64,000 bases of DNA from Actinoplanes nipponensis (GCF_016862275.1 NZ_BOMQ01000092.1:1-64000); one strand, 5' to 3'; positions 52,045 to 61,123 are shown, numbered from the stretch's first letter. Numbers and translations: made by a program. Notes: generated by a model not told the origin, from the letters alone.

Positions 52045-52452
52045 TCACCGCCGGTTCGCGGCCTCGTACCGGTCACCGGCGACCGGTTCGAGCCAGGTGG
52101 TCGGGTCGCCGCCGTCGGGGCCGGCCTCCAGCATGGCCAGGTGGCTCATGAAGGTGTCCGCGGCGGCGCCGTGCCAGTGCTCCTCGCCGGGTGGGCAGAC
52201 CACCGTGTCGCCGGCCCGGGCGCGCACCACGGCGCCGTCGCGGGTGCCGACCAGGGCGACGCCCTCGGTGACGTGCAGGGTCTGCCCCACGGCGTGGGAG
52301 TGCCAGTTCGTGTGCGCCCCCGGGGCGAACCGCACCAGCGCGACGGTCAGCCGCGAAGGGCCGGTGCCCTGCTGGATCGGCGTCATGTAGACGTCCCCGG
52401 TGAACGCCGTGGCGGGCATCTTGACGGTGGCGCTGACGGTCCTGAGTTCCAT
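52045..52452 (-). CDS. Cupin-domain protein
   Basis: The 135-residue protein forms a single cupin barrel with NWHSHAVGQTLHVTEGVALV as motif 1 (two His and Glu as metal ligands) and VVCPPGEEHWHGA as motif 2 (His). It resembles small cupins annotated as carboxymuconolactone or mandelonitrile-lyase-like proteins, which handle small molecules. AGAGGA precedes ATG 52452. It is divergent from a quinone oxidoreductase gene (120 bp), and the two may respond to the same compound. Confidence 0.83.
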   Translation of the reverse strand: MELRTVSATVKMPATAFTGDVYMTPIQQGTGPSRLTVALVRFAPGAHTNWHSHAVGQTLHVTEGVALVGTRDGAVVRARAGDTVVCPPGEEHWHGAAADTFMSHLAMLEAGPDGGDPTTWLEPVAGDRYEAANRR

Positions 52453-52572
52453 GGCGCTTCCTCTCGATCGACGTCGTCCAGCCAAGCGCACGGACCGGGC
52501 CGGCATCCAGTCCCTGCCGGTGCCGGTACCGACAGGACCCCCTTCGCGGCCGGCTGCCGTAAGTTCGGTGCC

Positions 52573-53580
52573 GTGAGGGCGATCGTGTTCAGCAGCACCG
52601 GTGACAGTTCCGTCCTGCGCCTGGCCGAGCGGGAGGTCCCGGAGCCCGGTGACGGCCAGGTCCGCGTGCGGGTGATGCGCTCCGGGGTCAACCCGACGGA
52701 CTGGAAGCGGCGCTCGGCCGGCGACCCCGGCTTCGCCGAGGTCACGCCGAACATGGACGGCGCCGGCGTGGTGGACGCGGTCGGACCGGGCGTGCTGTCG
52801 CTGCACGCCGGCGACCGGGTGTGGGTCATGCTCGCGGCGCACAGCGGTCCCTTCGGCACCGCCGCCGAATACTCGATCGTGCCGGCCGCGCACGCCTTCC
52901 CGCTGCCCGAGGGGATCGCGTACGACGTGGGGGCCGCCCTCGGCGTACCCGCGATCACCGCGCACCGGGCCCTGACGGTGGCCGAGGGCGGTCCCGCCCG
53001 GCTCAGCCCCTTCGCGATGGCCGGCCGCACCGTGCTGGTCGCCGGGGGCGCCGGCGCCGTCGGGCACGCCGCCATCCAGCTCGCCCGCTGGGCCGGCGCG
53101 ACCGTCATCACCACCGTGAGCAGCCCCGGGAAGGCCGCGCTGGCCACCGCCGCCGGGGCCCACCACGTCGTCGACTACCGGCACGGCGACGCGGCCCGGG
53201 AGATCCGCGCGGCCGCCCCGGACGGCGTGGACGTCGTCGTGGAGGTCTCCCCGGCCGGCAACGCCGAGCTGAACCGGGCGGTCGTCGCCAACCACGCCAC
53301 CATCGCGATCTACGCGAACAACGGCGGCGACACGGCCGCGTTCGACATCCGCCCGCACATGATGCTCAACACCCGGGTGCAGTTCCTCATCCTCTACACG
53401 CTGGGCGAGCCGGCGCTGCAGGCCGCGGCCGAGGACGTCGGCGCGGCGCTGCGCGACGGCGCGCTGCCCGTCGGCGAGGAGCACGGGCTGCCGCTGCACC
53501 ACTTCCCGCTGGAGCGCACCGCCGACGCCCACGACGCGGTCGAGCGGGGCGTGGTCGGCAAGGTCCTGATCACCCCGTAG
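52573..53580 (+). CDS. NADPH:quinone reductase-like MDR oxidoreductase
   Basis: The 335-residue protein is a zinc-less medium-chain dehydrogenase: GroES-like N-terminus (RVMRSGVNPTDWKRR, MDGAGVVDAVGPGV) and NADPH-binding VLVAGGAGAVGHAAIQLARW (about 156-175). The structural zinc Cys cluster is absent, as in quinone reductases. The start is GTG 52573. Likely role: two-electron reduction of a quinone or enone for detoxification. It lies divergent to the cupin and ends 8 bp from the convergent LAL gene. Confidence 0.88.
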   Translation: MRAIVFSSTGDSSVLRLAEREVPEPGDGQVRVRVMRSGVNPTDWKRRSAGDPGFAEVTPNMDGAGVVDAVGPGVLSLHAGDRVWVMLAAHSGPFGTAAEYSIVPAAHAFPLPEGIAYDVGAALGVPAITAHRALTVAEGGPARLSPFAMAGRTVLVAGGAGAVGHAAIQLARWAGATVITTVSSPGKAALATAAGAHHVVDYRHGDAAREIRAAAPDGVDVVVEVSPAGNAELNRAVVANHATIAIYANNGGDTAAFDIRPHMMLNTRVQFLILYTLGEPALQAAAEDVGAALRDGALPVGEEHGLPLHHFPLERTADAHDAVERGVVGKVLITP

Positions 53581-53588
53581 GCGGCCCG

Positions 53589-56333
53589 TCAGCGCCGCCC
53601 GACGAGCTCGCCCACCTCGGTCCGGGACGAGACGCCCAGTTTGCGGAGGATGTTGGAGACGTGCACGGCGGCGGTCTTCGGCGAGATGTACAGACGCCGG
53701 GCCAGTTCCGGGTTGGTCAGCCCGTCGCTGATCAGCACCGCCACCTCCCGCTCGCGCGGGGTGAGCGCGGCCGGGCCGGTGACCGCCGGCGGCGCGTCGG
53801 CCGGGGCCAGGCCCAGCCCGGCGCGGACCCGGGCGAGCTGGGCCACCCGCCAGCCGCCCCAGTCGGCCAGCAGGTCCGTGGCCGCCGCCACCTGCGCGGT
53901 GGCCTCCTCGCGACGGTCGCCCGCGAGGAGGCAGCGGGCGGCGCCGACCCGGACGGTGCCGCGGTTCGCCGGCCCCAGGATGTGCGCCTCGGCGACGGAC
54001 AGGTAGCCGGCCAGCGCCTCGGCGGGCCGGCCGCGCGCCTCCGCGAGCTGGGCCTCGACCAGCGTCCGGTAGGCGTCCCAGACCTCGGCGTCGAGCAGCG
54101 CGGCGGCCAGCCGGTCCAGCCGGTGCGCCGGCAGGCCGATCTCCAGCGCGGCGGAGATCAGATCGTGGGCCTGCTCCCCGCTGCGCCACGTCTCCCCGGC
54201 CAGGGCCGCGACGAGCTCGTCCAGCCCCGCCTCGGCGCGGGCCCGGTCGCCGCGGCGGCAGGCGAGGTGGAAGGCCAGGCCGGGGATGGTGGTCGGCGGG
54301 TTGTTGGGCACCGCCGCCAGGTCGGCGACGAGTTGCTCGACCCGGTCCAGCTCGCCGGCCTCCAGGTAGAGCCCGGCCAGGAAAACCCCGTGGTAGTCGG
54401 CCCAGCGGCCGCGGCGCCGGTAGCCGCGGTCCTGCTCGCGGCCCTCCTCCAGCGCCGCGATCGCGGCGCGCAGGTCGCCGGCCCGCAGCGCCAGCCGGGC
54501 CCGGCCCTGGAAGTACGTGGCCACCGCGAGCGACTCGAAGCCGGCCCGCTCGGCGTCGACCCGCATGCGTTCCAGGATCTCGGCGTGCTCGGCCGGCGAG
54601 GTGGGCGGCTCGCCCTGCACCAGGTTGCTGAGGGCGCGGGCGGCCAGCACCCACTCGCCGGCCCGCTCGGCCTCGTCGACGAGTGTGGACAGGATCTTCC
54701 GGCCGGCAGCGGCGGTCTGCGGGCGCTCGGTGAGCGTCGAGCCCTTCTCGACCAGCGCGGCCAGGCGGACGCCGGGCAGGTCGAACTCGTCGGCCAGGGC
54801 CAGCGCGCGCTCCGACCAGAGCAGCGCGGCGTCGAGGTCGTCACGCAGGTACGCCGACTGCGCGATCGCGGTCATCGCCCGCGCCTGGTCGGCGCCGGGC
54901 GGCAGCTGGGCGATCAGGGTCTCGATGTCGTGGGTCAGGGCGCGCATCTCGTCGGTCTCCCGGGACTCCCAGGCGATGCGGACCAGCAGGTACAGCGACT
55001 CGGCCCGGTCGGTGCTGGTGCCGGCGACGTCCCGCCAGCGCCGGCCGTAGCGCAGGGCGTCGTCCAGCAGGCCGGCCAGCCACGCCGCCCGGGCGGCGCC
55101 GGCGAGCAGGCCGGTGTCGTCGGGCGCCTCGTCCAGGCCGGTCTCGGCCAGCTGCAGGGCCTGGTAGGCCGAGCCGATGGAGAGGTAGAGCGCGGTGCCG
55201 CGGCGGGCCGCGGCGATCATGTCGTCGTACCGGCCGGCGCCGCGGGCGTGGTGCGCCACCATGGCGGGGTCGGGGCCGTCGTCCCCGGCGCCGCCCGGGA
55301 CCGGGCCGACGGCCGATCCCCTCCGCAGCAGCACGTCGAGGGCCGCCTCGTGCAGCCGGCGGCGCTGCCGGCTGAGCATCTGGTCGGCGATCGCCTCGCG
55401 CACCAGCGCGTGCCGGAACGCGAACTCGTCCTCGCCGGACTCGACCAGGACGCCCCGGGTGACCAGGCCGCGCAGCACGGCGATGAGCTCGTCCTCGCCC
55501 GTGCCGGTCACCTCGGCGAGCAGGTCGAACGGGATGCGCTGGCCGAGCACGGTGGCCGCCTCGACGACGCGGTGGCTGAGCGGGTCGAGGTCGTCGACCT
55601 GGCGGCGCAGGACGTCGGCCAGGCTCCACGGCAGCGGCTGCTCGACGAGCGCCTCCATGTCGTACCCGGGCAGCGCGCGCAGCAGCTCCTCCAGGAAGAA
55701 CGGGTTTCCGCCGGTGCGGTGGTGCAGCGCCGTCGCGGCGCGCAGCGGCGCCGGCGCGCCGGTGGCCGCGGCCAGGAACGCCGCGGTCTGCGCGCGGGTG
55801 AGGCGGTCCAGCCGTACGTGGGTGACGGTGTGCCGGCGTTCCATCCGGGCCAGCAGGCCGGCCACCGGCTGGCGCCGGGTCACCTCGTCCGGCCGGTACG
55901 TGCCGATGAGCAGCCGGGGCCCGCGCTGGTCGGCGATCCGTTCGAACAGCGCCGCGCTCTCCGAGTCGGCCCAGTGCAGGTCCTCGAAGAAGACGACCGC
56001 GGGCGCGTCGCCGATCAGGTCGGCCAGTAGGGCCAGACCGGTGTGCAGGCGTTCGACCGCGCTGCGCCCCGGGTCCGCGAGGGCGGCCAGCTGCTCCTCG
56101 TCGACTTCCGGGCGGCCGTCGACGGCGTCCAGGAGCACCTCGTACGGCCGGGACAGCGAGCCGGGCTCCGCCTGGCCGACCAGCACCACGGTCTCCGCGG
56201 GCAGGGTGGCCAGCAGCTCGTGCACCAGCCGGGTCTTGCCGATGCCCGGCTCGCCCGCGATGAGAGCGACGGCGGGCTCACGCGCCGCGGCGAGCCGCGC
56301 CAGCCGGCGCAGCTCGCCGTCCCGCCCGATCAT
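53589..56333 (-). CDS. LAL-family LuxR regulator with AAA ATPase
   Basis: The 914-residue protein has an N-terminal ATPase (MIGRDGELRRLARL; P-loop IAGEPGIGKTRL; AVVFFEDLHWAD as Walker B) and a helical TPR-like middle (about 400-830). A C-terminal LuxR HTH (about 850-905) starts LTPREREVAVLISDGLTN. It belongs to the MalT-like large ATP-binding LuxR family, distinct from the SARP proteins nearby. ATG 56333 shares its A with the stop codon of the small upstream gene (TGATG), so translation is coupled. A GTG 33 bp earlier is an alternative. Confidence 0.88.
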   Translation of the reverse strand: MIGRDGELRRLARLAAAREPAVALIAGEPGIGKTRLVHELLATLPAETVVLVGQAEPGSLSRPYEVLLDAVDGRPEVDEEQLAALADPGRSAVERLHTGLALLADLIGDAPAVVFFEDLHWADSESAALFERIADQRGPRLLIGTYRPDEVTRRQPVAGLLARMERRHTVTHVRLDRLTRAQTAAFLAAATGAPAPLRAATALHHRTGGNPFFLEELLRALPGYDMEALVEQPLPWSLADVLRRQVDDLDPLSHRVVEAATVLGQRIPFDLLAEVTGTGEDELIAVLRGLVTRGVLVESGEDEFAFRHALVREAIADQMLSRQRRRLHEAALDVLLRRGSAVGPVPGGAGDDGPDPAMVAHHARGAGRYDDMIAAARRGTALYLSIGSAYQALQLAETGLDEAPDDTGLLAGAARAAWLAGLLDDALRYGRRWRDVAGTSTDRAESLYLLVRIAWESRETDEMRALTHDIETLIAQLPPGADQARAMTAIAQSAYLRDDLDAALLWSERALALADEFDLPGVRLAALVEKGSTLTERPQTAAAGRKILSTLVDEAERAGEWVLAARALSNLVQGEPPTSPAEHAEILERMRVDAERAGFESLAVATYFQGRARLALRAGDLRAAIAALEEGREQDRGYRRRGRWADYHGVFLAGLYLEAGELDRVEQLVADLAAVPNNPPTTIPGLAFHLACRRGDRARAEAGLDELVAALAGETWRSGEQAHDLISAALEIGLPAHRLDRLAAALLDAEVWDAYRTLVEAQLAEARGRPAEALAGYLSVAEAHILGPANRGTVRVGAARCLLAGDRREEATAQVAAATDLLADWGGWRVAQLARVRAGLGLAPADAPPAVTGPAALTPREREVAVLISDGLTNPELARRLYISPKTAAVHVSNILRKLGVSSRTEVGELVGRR

Positions 56334-56527
56334 CACCGGGCCGGCGCCGCCGCCGAGGGTTCGCACGGCCTCAGGGTACCGGTGGGCCGGCCCCGGACGG
56401 CCGGGGCTTTGCGGGCCCGGCGGGCCGTCCGGGCGCGGGTGAGCAGGCGTGCCCGGTCGGCCTCGGCGATCAGCTCGCGGCGCCGGTCGTTCGCCAGTAC
56501 CAACAACAGGTCCGGGTGCATCCACAT
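56333..56527 (-). CDS. 64-residue basic protein, leader gene of LAL regulator
   Basis: This short gene begins MWMHPDLLLVLANDRRREL, a pattern I recognise from many tiny conserved actinomycete proteins of unknown function, followed by an Arg/Ala-rich helix. GAGGAG lies seven bases before the ATG at 56527. The stop overlaps the ATG of the LAL gene by one base, so the protein is co-translated. No function is known; it may be a regulatory leader or a partner. Confidence 0.65.
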   Translation of the reverse strand: MWMHPDLLLVLANDRRRELIAEADRARLLTRARTARRARKAPAVRGRPTGTLRPCEPSAAAPAR

Positions 56528-56672
56528 GGCTTGTCTCCTCGTCAACCGGTGATAGCTCGATCCTCGGTCGGACAGGGTTCCGCCACATCGGCCGGGCTTA
56601 CCTATCTTCGCTGGTCAGCAGCGTTCAGACGGGCCGGCGAGCGGCCTAGGCACACCTAGGCGCGGCCATCGC

Positions 56673-57050
56673 TCAGCCGTGCGGCCGGTACTCGACCGCC
56701 TGCAGCGCCCACCGGTTGCCGTCCGGGTCCCGGAAGTGGACGAAGTGGCCCCACGGGTGCACCTCGACCTCACCGGCCTCGATCCCGGCGGCCAGCAGCT
56801 GGTCCCGGGCGGCGTGGGCGTCGGCCACCACCACCTGGATCTCCTGGGTGCCCGGCGTCTTGCCGGTCACGCCCTCGCCGATCATGATGGAGCACGCCGA
56901 CCCGGGCGGCGTGAGCTGCACGAACCGCAGGCCGTCGCGGACCTGGTGGTCGTGGTCGGCGCTGAACCCGAGCCGCTGGTAGAACGCCTTGGCCCGGTCG
57001 ACGTCGGTCACCGGCACGGGGATGAGCTCGATCTTCCACGTTGGTGTCAT
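56673..57050 (-). CDS. VOC-family protein (glyoxalase/bleomycin-resistance-like)
   Basis: The 125-residue protein has the VOC pattern PVPVTDVDRAKAFYQRLGFSAD at the start and a C-terminal VHPWGHFVHFRDPDGNRWALQ with a His and a Gln typical of the metal site. ATG 57050 follows the TetR gene by 25 bp on the same strand, so the two may be co-transcribed. Activity unknown. Confidence 0.85.
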   Translation of the reverse strand: MTPTWKIELIPVPVTDVDRAKAFYQRLGFSADHDHQVRDGLRFVQLTPPGSACSIMIGEGVTGKTPGTQEIQVVVADAHAARDQLLAAGIEAGEVEVHPWGHFVHFRDPDGNRWALQAVEYRPHG

Positions 57051-57075
57051 GGGTCCATCGTGTCCGGAATTGCGG

Positions 57076-57717
57076 TCAGGTTCCGACCTGTGGGTCGGCC
57101 GGACGGTCGCCCGCCGGGCCCAGCAGGGCCCGCACGCCGGCGAGGTAGCCCTCGGTGTCGGTGCCGGCGACCAGCAGCCGTTGCAGGACGAAGCCCTGCA
57201 CCAGCCCGAGCATGGCCGCGCCCACCTGCTCGGGCACCGCGTCGGCGCCCAGGTGGCCGGCGGCCTGCCAGCGGCGGGCGGATTCGGAGAAGTATCCCCG
57301 CAGCCGCCGGTACACCTCGTCGGCGCGGGCGGCGAGCTCCGGGCTGCGCAGCGCCTCGGCCCACACCTGCACCCCGATCCGGGTGACGTCCACACCGAGG
57401 ACCGGGTGGTCGGCGATCCGTTCGCTGACCGCCTCGAGGACGGCGGTGAGCACGTCGGTGGGTGACGGGGTGGCCCCGTCGGCCAGCAGCAGCGCGAACG
57501 TCTCGTCCGCGGCCGACAGCGCCTGTTCCGCCACGGCCCCGATCAGCTCCTCCTTGCTCCGGAAGTAGCGGTACACCGCGCCGGCGGACAGCCCGGACGC
57601 GCCGATGATGTCGGCCATCGACGTGGCGTGGAACCCGTTGGCGGCGAAGAGCCGGGCCGCCGCGACCACGATCTCGCCGCGGCGGTTGGTCCGGTACTGC
57701 TCGGAGACGCGTGGCAT
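57076..57717 (-). CDS. TetR-family regulator
   Basis: The 213-residue protein has a TetR HTH (about 13-60: EIVVAAARLFAANGFHATSM and SAGAVYRYFRSKEEL) and a helical C-terminal ligand domain. It is divergent from a polytopic membrane protein gene. The 95-bp gap carries two copies of AAAGCGAAC, each part of an inverted repeat, which are its likely operators. It probably represses the membrane protein and itself. Confidence 0.88.
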   Translation of the reverse strand: MPRVSEQYRTNRRGEIVVAAARLFAANGFHATSMADIIGASGLSAGAVYRYFRSKEELIGAVAEQALSAADETFALLLADGATPSPTDVLTAVLEAVSERIADHPVLGVDVTRIGVQVWAEALRSPELAARADEVYRRLRGYFSESARRWQAAGHLGADAVPEQVGAAMLGLVQGFVLQRLLVAGTDTEGYLAGVRALLGPAGDRPADPQVGT

Positions 57718-57727
57718 GCCCCGACAG

Positions 57728-57799
57728 TAAAGCGAACGTTCATTCTTGACAAGTCGTCACGCGCCGCGCACCATCGTAAAGCGAACAACCGTTCTCTTT
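57728..57799. promoter_or_regulatory. Two TetR-type operators and a -35 box in divergent promoter
   Basis: AAAGCGAAC occurs at 57729-57737 and 57778-57786. The second copy faces GTTCTCTTT across AACC (8 of 9 pairs symmetric, 57778-57799). The first includes the palindrome GAACGTTC (57734-57741). A TTGACA at 57746-57751 could be the -35 box of the membrane protein gene; no clear -10 was found. Confidence 0.5.
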
Positions 57800-57812
57800 T
57801 GAGGGAGTCGAC

Positions 57813-58874
57813 ATGGCCGTGCCCGTCTCGCCACCAAGGGACACCTCGTCGCCGTCGTCCTGGGCCCGGGTGGCCGGCGCGGTCGCCCTGCTGACCCTGA
57901 TCATCAGTGTGTTGCTCACCGCCTTCGCCTGGCCGTCCGTACGGTCCTCGGTGCACGACATCCCGCTCGCCGTCGTCGGGCCCGCCCCGGCCGCCGACCG
58001 GGTCAGCGCGTCGCTGGCCGAGCGGATGCCGGACGCCTTCGCCGTCACCGAGGTGGCCGACACCGCCACCGCCGAACGACTCATCCGCGACCGCGAGGTC
58101 TACGGGGCGATCGACGTCAGCGCGGGCCCGCCGCGGGTGATGATCGCGTCGGCCGCGAGCGCGCCGGTGGCCCAGGCCCTGCAGGGCGTCGCGACCGCGC
58201 TGGCCCGGGCGCAGGCGCCGGCGGGCAGCCCGGCGGTCGCCGTGCGCGACGTCGTGGCCCTGCCCGCCGACGACCCGCGCGGCGCCGGCCTGGCCGCGGG
58301 CGCCCTGCCCCTGGTCATGGGCGGCCTGCTCGCCGCGGCGCTGCTGACCAGCCTCGTCCGCGGCACCGGCCGCCGGGTCACCGGCGCGCTCGCCTTCGCG
58401 GTCACCGGCGGCCTCGCCATGGCGGCGATCCTGCAGTTCTGGCTCGGCTCCCTCGACGGCGCCTACCTGGCCAACGCCGGCGCCGTCGCCCTCACCATCG
58501 CCGCCACCGCCCTGACCGTGCTCGGCCTGGAATCGCTGCTCGGCGCGGCCGGACTCGGCGCCGGCGCCGCCGTGATGATGCTCATCGGCAACCCGTTCGC
58601 CGGCACCAGCACCGCCCCCGAGATGCTGCCCGGCTGGTCCGGCGCGCTCGGCCAACTGCTCCCGCCCGGCGCGGGTGGCCATCTGCTGCGCTCCACCGCG
58701 TTCTTCGACGGTCACGACGCCGCCCGGTCCCTCACCGTGCTGACCGCCTGGGTCGTGCTCGGCGCCGCGCTGTGCCTGATCAGCGGCGTACGCGCCCGCG
58801 GGCGCAGCGGGGCGACGATCAGCGCCACGGTCGCGCCGTCGCCGTCGCCGTCGCCGTCAACCGCGGCCGCCTGA
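57813..58874 (+). CDS. ABC-2/YhgE-like polytopic membrane protein
   Basis: The 353-residue protein has one N-terminal membrane helix (about 20-43). An extracytoplasmic segment of about 120 residues with an SSVHDIPLAVVGP start, typical of YhgE/Pip or ABC-2 permease-like proteins, follows. Five or so helices (about 165-335) come next, then a Ser-Pro repeated tail. It has no ATPase and no ATPase gene is adjacent, so it is either a lone transporter-like protein or a partner of a distant ABC ATPase. It is under apparent TetR control. Confidence 0.72.
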   Translation: MAVPVSPPRDTSSPSSWARVAGAVALLTLIISVLLTAFAWPSVRSSVHDIPLAVVGPAPAADRVSASLAERMPDAFAVTEVADTATAERLIRDREVYGAIDVSAGPPRVMIASAASAPVAQALQGVATALARAQAPAGSPAVAVRDVVALPADDPRGAGLAAGALPLVMGGLLAAALLTSLVRGTGRRVTGALAFAVTGGLAMAAILQFWLGSLDGAYLANAGAVALTIAATALTVLGLESLLGAAGLGAGAAVMMLIGNPFAGTSTAPEMLPGWSGALGQLLPPGAGGHLLRSTAFFDGHDAARSLTVLTAWVVLGAALCLISGVRARGRSGATISATVAPSPSPSPSTAAA

Positions 58875-58931
58875 CCGGACCGGCCGCTTTCCACATTGAC
58901 TAATCTCGATGGCAACGGGAGGCTGGGAGAC

Positions 58932-60020
58932 ATGCCGCGCCGCCCGGGAACCACCATCGCCGCCGTCCTGCTCACCGCCGGCGCCCTGGCCGCCGGGGTG
59001 CTGACCGGCCCGGCCGCGCACGGCAGCGACCGGCCGGTCACCGCCGGCCCCTCCGCGCCCAACCCGTCGCCCTACCCGCCGACCGCGCCGGCCGGCCCGG
59101 CCGCGACCGCGGTGCACGCGGCCTCGGTGTCGCTCGCGTGGACCGCGTCCCGGCCCGGCTGCTGCCCGGTCGACCACTACGAGATCCACTACAGCCTCGC
59201 GTTCGACGACGTCGTCCGGTCGGCGGACGCCGGGAACGCCACGGCCACGACCATCACCGGCCTCGCGCCCGGCCACGAGTACACGTTCCGGGTCGCGGCC
59301 GTCGACGTCGTCGACCACCGATCGGCGTCCTCCGATCCCGTCACCGTGGTCACCCCCGCCTCCGACACCGCGGCCGACACCACCCCGCCGAGCGCGCCGG
59401 CCGGCCTCACCACGACCGCCGTCACCTCGTCCGGAGCGGTGCTCAGCTGGTCCCCGTCCACCGACGACGTCGGGGTCGTGGGCTACGACGTCTACCGGTT
59501 CGACGGGTGGTACACCTCCACCCTGCTCGGCAGCACCGCCGGCACCACCTACGTCGCCCCCACCGGCGGCGGCCGGATCCTCTTCTACGTCCGGGCCCGC
59601 GACGCGGCGGGCAACGTGTCGATCGCCTCCAACACCGTCACCACGGTGACCACCACCCCGCCGCCGACCACTCCCCCGGTGACCACCGAGCCGCCGGCGC
59701 CGGCCTGCGCCGTCGGCTACCGGGTCACCTCGGCGTGGGCCGGCGGCTTCGTGGCCGAGGTGACCGTCACCAACGCCGGCGCCGCCACGCTCGACGGCTG
59801 GAGCCTCACGTTCACGTACGGCGGCGACCAGCGCCTGACCGCGTCGTGGAACGGCGACTTCACCCAGTCCGGCCCCGACGTGACGCTGACCGGCGCGTCC
59901 TGGAACCGCACGCTGGCGGCCGGCGCGAGCACCACGGTCGGCGTGCTCGGCAGCTGGCGGGCCGGCAACGCGCCGCCCACCGGGTACGCCGTCGGCGGCC
60001 GGCCCTGCGCGGCCGCCTGA
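58932..60020 (+). CDS. Secreted Fn3-Fn3-CBM2 protein without catalytic domain
   Basis: The 362-residue protein has an N-terminal signal or anchor helix (about 8-30). Two fibronectin type-III domains follow (about 50-145, ending in a HEYTFRVAAVD strand, and about 150-240, VVGYDVYRFDGWYTS). A Pro/Thr linker leads to a C-terminal CBM2 (about 260-362, CAVGYRVTSAWAGGFVAEV). GGGAGG lies nine bases before the ATG. There is no recognisable hydrolase or oxidase domain. It probably binds cellulose or xylan to bring cells or other enzymes to the surface. Confidence 0.82.
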   Translation: MPRRPGTTIAAVLLTAGALAAGVLTGPAAHGSDRPVTAGPSAPNPSPYPPTAPAGPAATAVHAASVSLAWTASRPGCCPVDHYEIHYSLAFDDVVRSADAGNATATTITGLAPGHEYTFRVAAVDVVDHRSASSDPVTVVTPASDTAADTTPPSAPAGLTTTAVTSSGAVLSWSPSTDDVGVVGYDVYRFDGWYTSTLLGSTAGTTYVAPTGGGRILFYVRARDAAGNVSIASNTVTTVTTTPPPTTPPVTTEPPAPACAVGYRVTSAWAGGFVAEVTVTNAGAATLDGWSLTFTYGGDQRLTASWNGDFTQSGPDVTLTGASWNRTLAAGASTTVGVLGSWRAGNAPPTGYAVGGRPCAAA

Positions 60021-60033
60021 CCGCGGCCCGCCG

Positions 60034-60318
60034 TCACTCCGCGATCGTGCCCCGGTGGCGCAGGATGCGGCGCACGCCCAGGCCGGCGAGGCCGAGCCCG
60101 GCGCCGGCGACCAGGAAGCCCAGGAACAGGAACAGGTAGATCGGGCTCATCCCGAGGGTCTCCCGCTCGGTGCCCAGCACCGTGCCGATCAGGAACCCGA
60201 AGAGCGGCCCCAGGACGGCCACCCCGCCGCCGAGCACGACCAGCCACACCCCCGGGGGCACGGGCGTCAGCCGGATCCGGCGGCCGGGCTCGGGTACGGG
60301 GCCGGGATCAGTCGTCAT
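60034..60318 (-). CDS. Small two-helix membrane protein, last gene of nor operon
   Basis: The 94-residue protein has two membrane helices (about 24-48 and 60-82) and short polar ends. Its start overlaps the end of the stomatin-like gene by 11 bp, placing it in the nitric oxide reductase operon. No family was recognised; a stability partner for the SPFH protein is possible. Confidence 0.68.
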   Translation of the reverse strand: MTTDPGPVPEPGRRIRLTPVPPGVWLVVLGGGVAVLGPLFGFLIGTVLGTERETLGMSPIYLFLFLGFLVAGAGLGLAGLGVRRILRHRGTIAE

Positions 60319-61123
60319 CGCGGGTCCTTTCCGCGGGGCGGGCCGCCGGTGCGGCCCCGTTGACGCCCGGCGCCGCGCCGCCGCGGAACGCGTCGAGGAA
60401 CGGGCCGATGATGTCGATGGGCAGCGGGAAGACGACCGTGGAGTTGTGGTCCGCGCCGAGCTCGAGCAGCGTCTGCAGGTAGCGCAGCTGGAGGCTCGCC
60501 GGGCTCTCGCTGAGCGTCCGGGCCGCGTCCCGCAGTTGCGCCGAGGCCTGGAGCTCGCCGCGGGCGTTGATCACCTTCGCCCGGCGTTCCCGCTCGGCCT
60601 CCGCCTCGCGGGCCATGGCCCGCTGCATCGCCTCGGGGATCTCGACGTCCTTGATCTCCACGACCTCGACCCGGACGCCCCACGGCTCGGTCATGGCGGC
60701 GATCGACTTCGCCAGGTCCTCGTTGAGGTCCGCCCGGTGCGCGAGCAGCGTGTCGAGGTCCGCGCGGCCGACGACCGACCGCAGGGTGGTCTGGGCGATC
60801 TGGGAGGTGGCGACCGCGTGGTTCTCCACCGACATCACGGACTTCACCGGGTCGACCACCCGGAAGAGCACCACGGCGTTCACCCGGGCCGGCACGTTGT
60901 CGCGGGTGATGACCTCCTGCGGCGGAATGGTCAGCGTCACCACCCGCAGATCCACCCGGACCAGCTTGTCCAGCCCCGGCAGCAGGACCCGGACGCCCGG
61001 TCCCAGCGGCTGGCGCAACCGTCCCAGCCGGAACGCCACCCCGCGCTCGTACTCCTTCAGCACCCGCAGCGAGGCCACGACGGCCAGCAGCAGCCCGAGG
61101 GCGAGCACCGCAACGATGATCAC
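60308..61123 (-). CDS. Stomatin/slipin-like SPFH membrane protein
   Basis: The 271-residue protein has an N-terminal membrane hairpin (about 1-20) followed by an SPFH (band 7) domain: EYERGVAFRLGRLRQPLGPG, LDLRVVTLTIPPQEV-type region, AEAERERRAKVINARGELQ coiled coil and a C-terminal LLELGADHNSTVVFPLP. This fits the slipin class. SPFH proteins form microdomains and protect or organise membrane enzymes. GTG 61123 overlaps the upstream stop by 4 bp (GTGA). Position suggests a link to the nitric oxide reductase. Confidence 0.9.
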   Translation of the reverse strand: MIIVAVLALGLLLAVVASLRVLKEYERGVAFRLGRLRQPLGPGVRVLLPGLDKLVRVDLRVVTLTIPPQEVITRDNVPARVNAVVLFRVVDPVKSVMSVENHAVATSQIAQTTLRSVVGRADLDTLLAHRADLNEDLAKSIAAMTEPWGVRVEVVEIKDVEIPEAMQRAMAREAEAERERRAKVINARGELQASAQLRDAARTLSESPASLQLRYLQTLLELGADHNSTVVFPLPIDIIGPFLDAFRGGAAPGVNGAAPAARPAERTRDDD

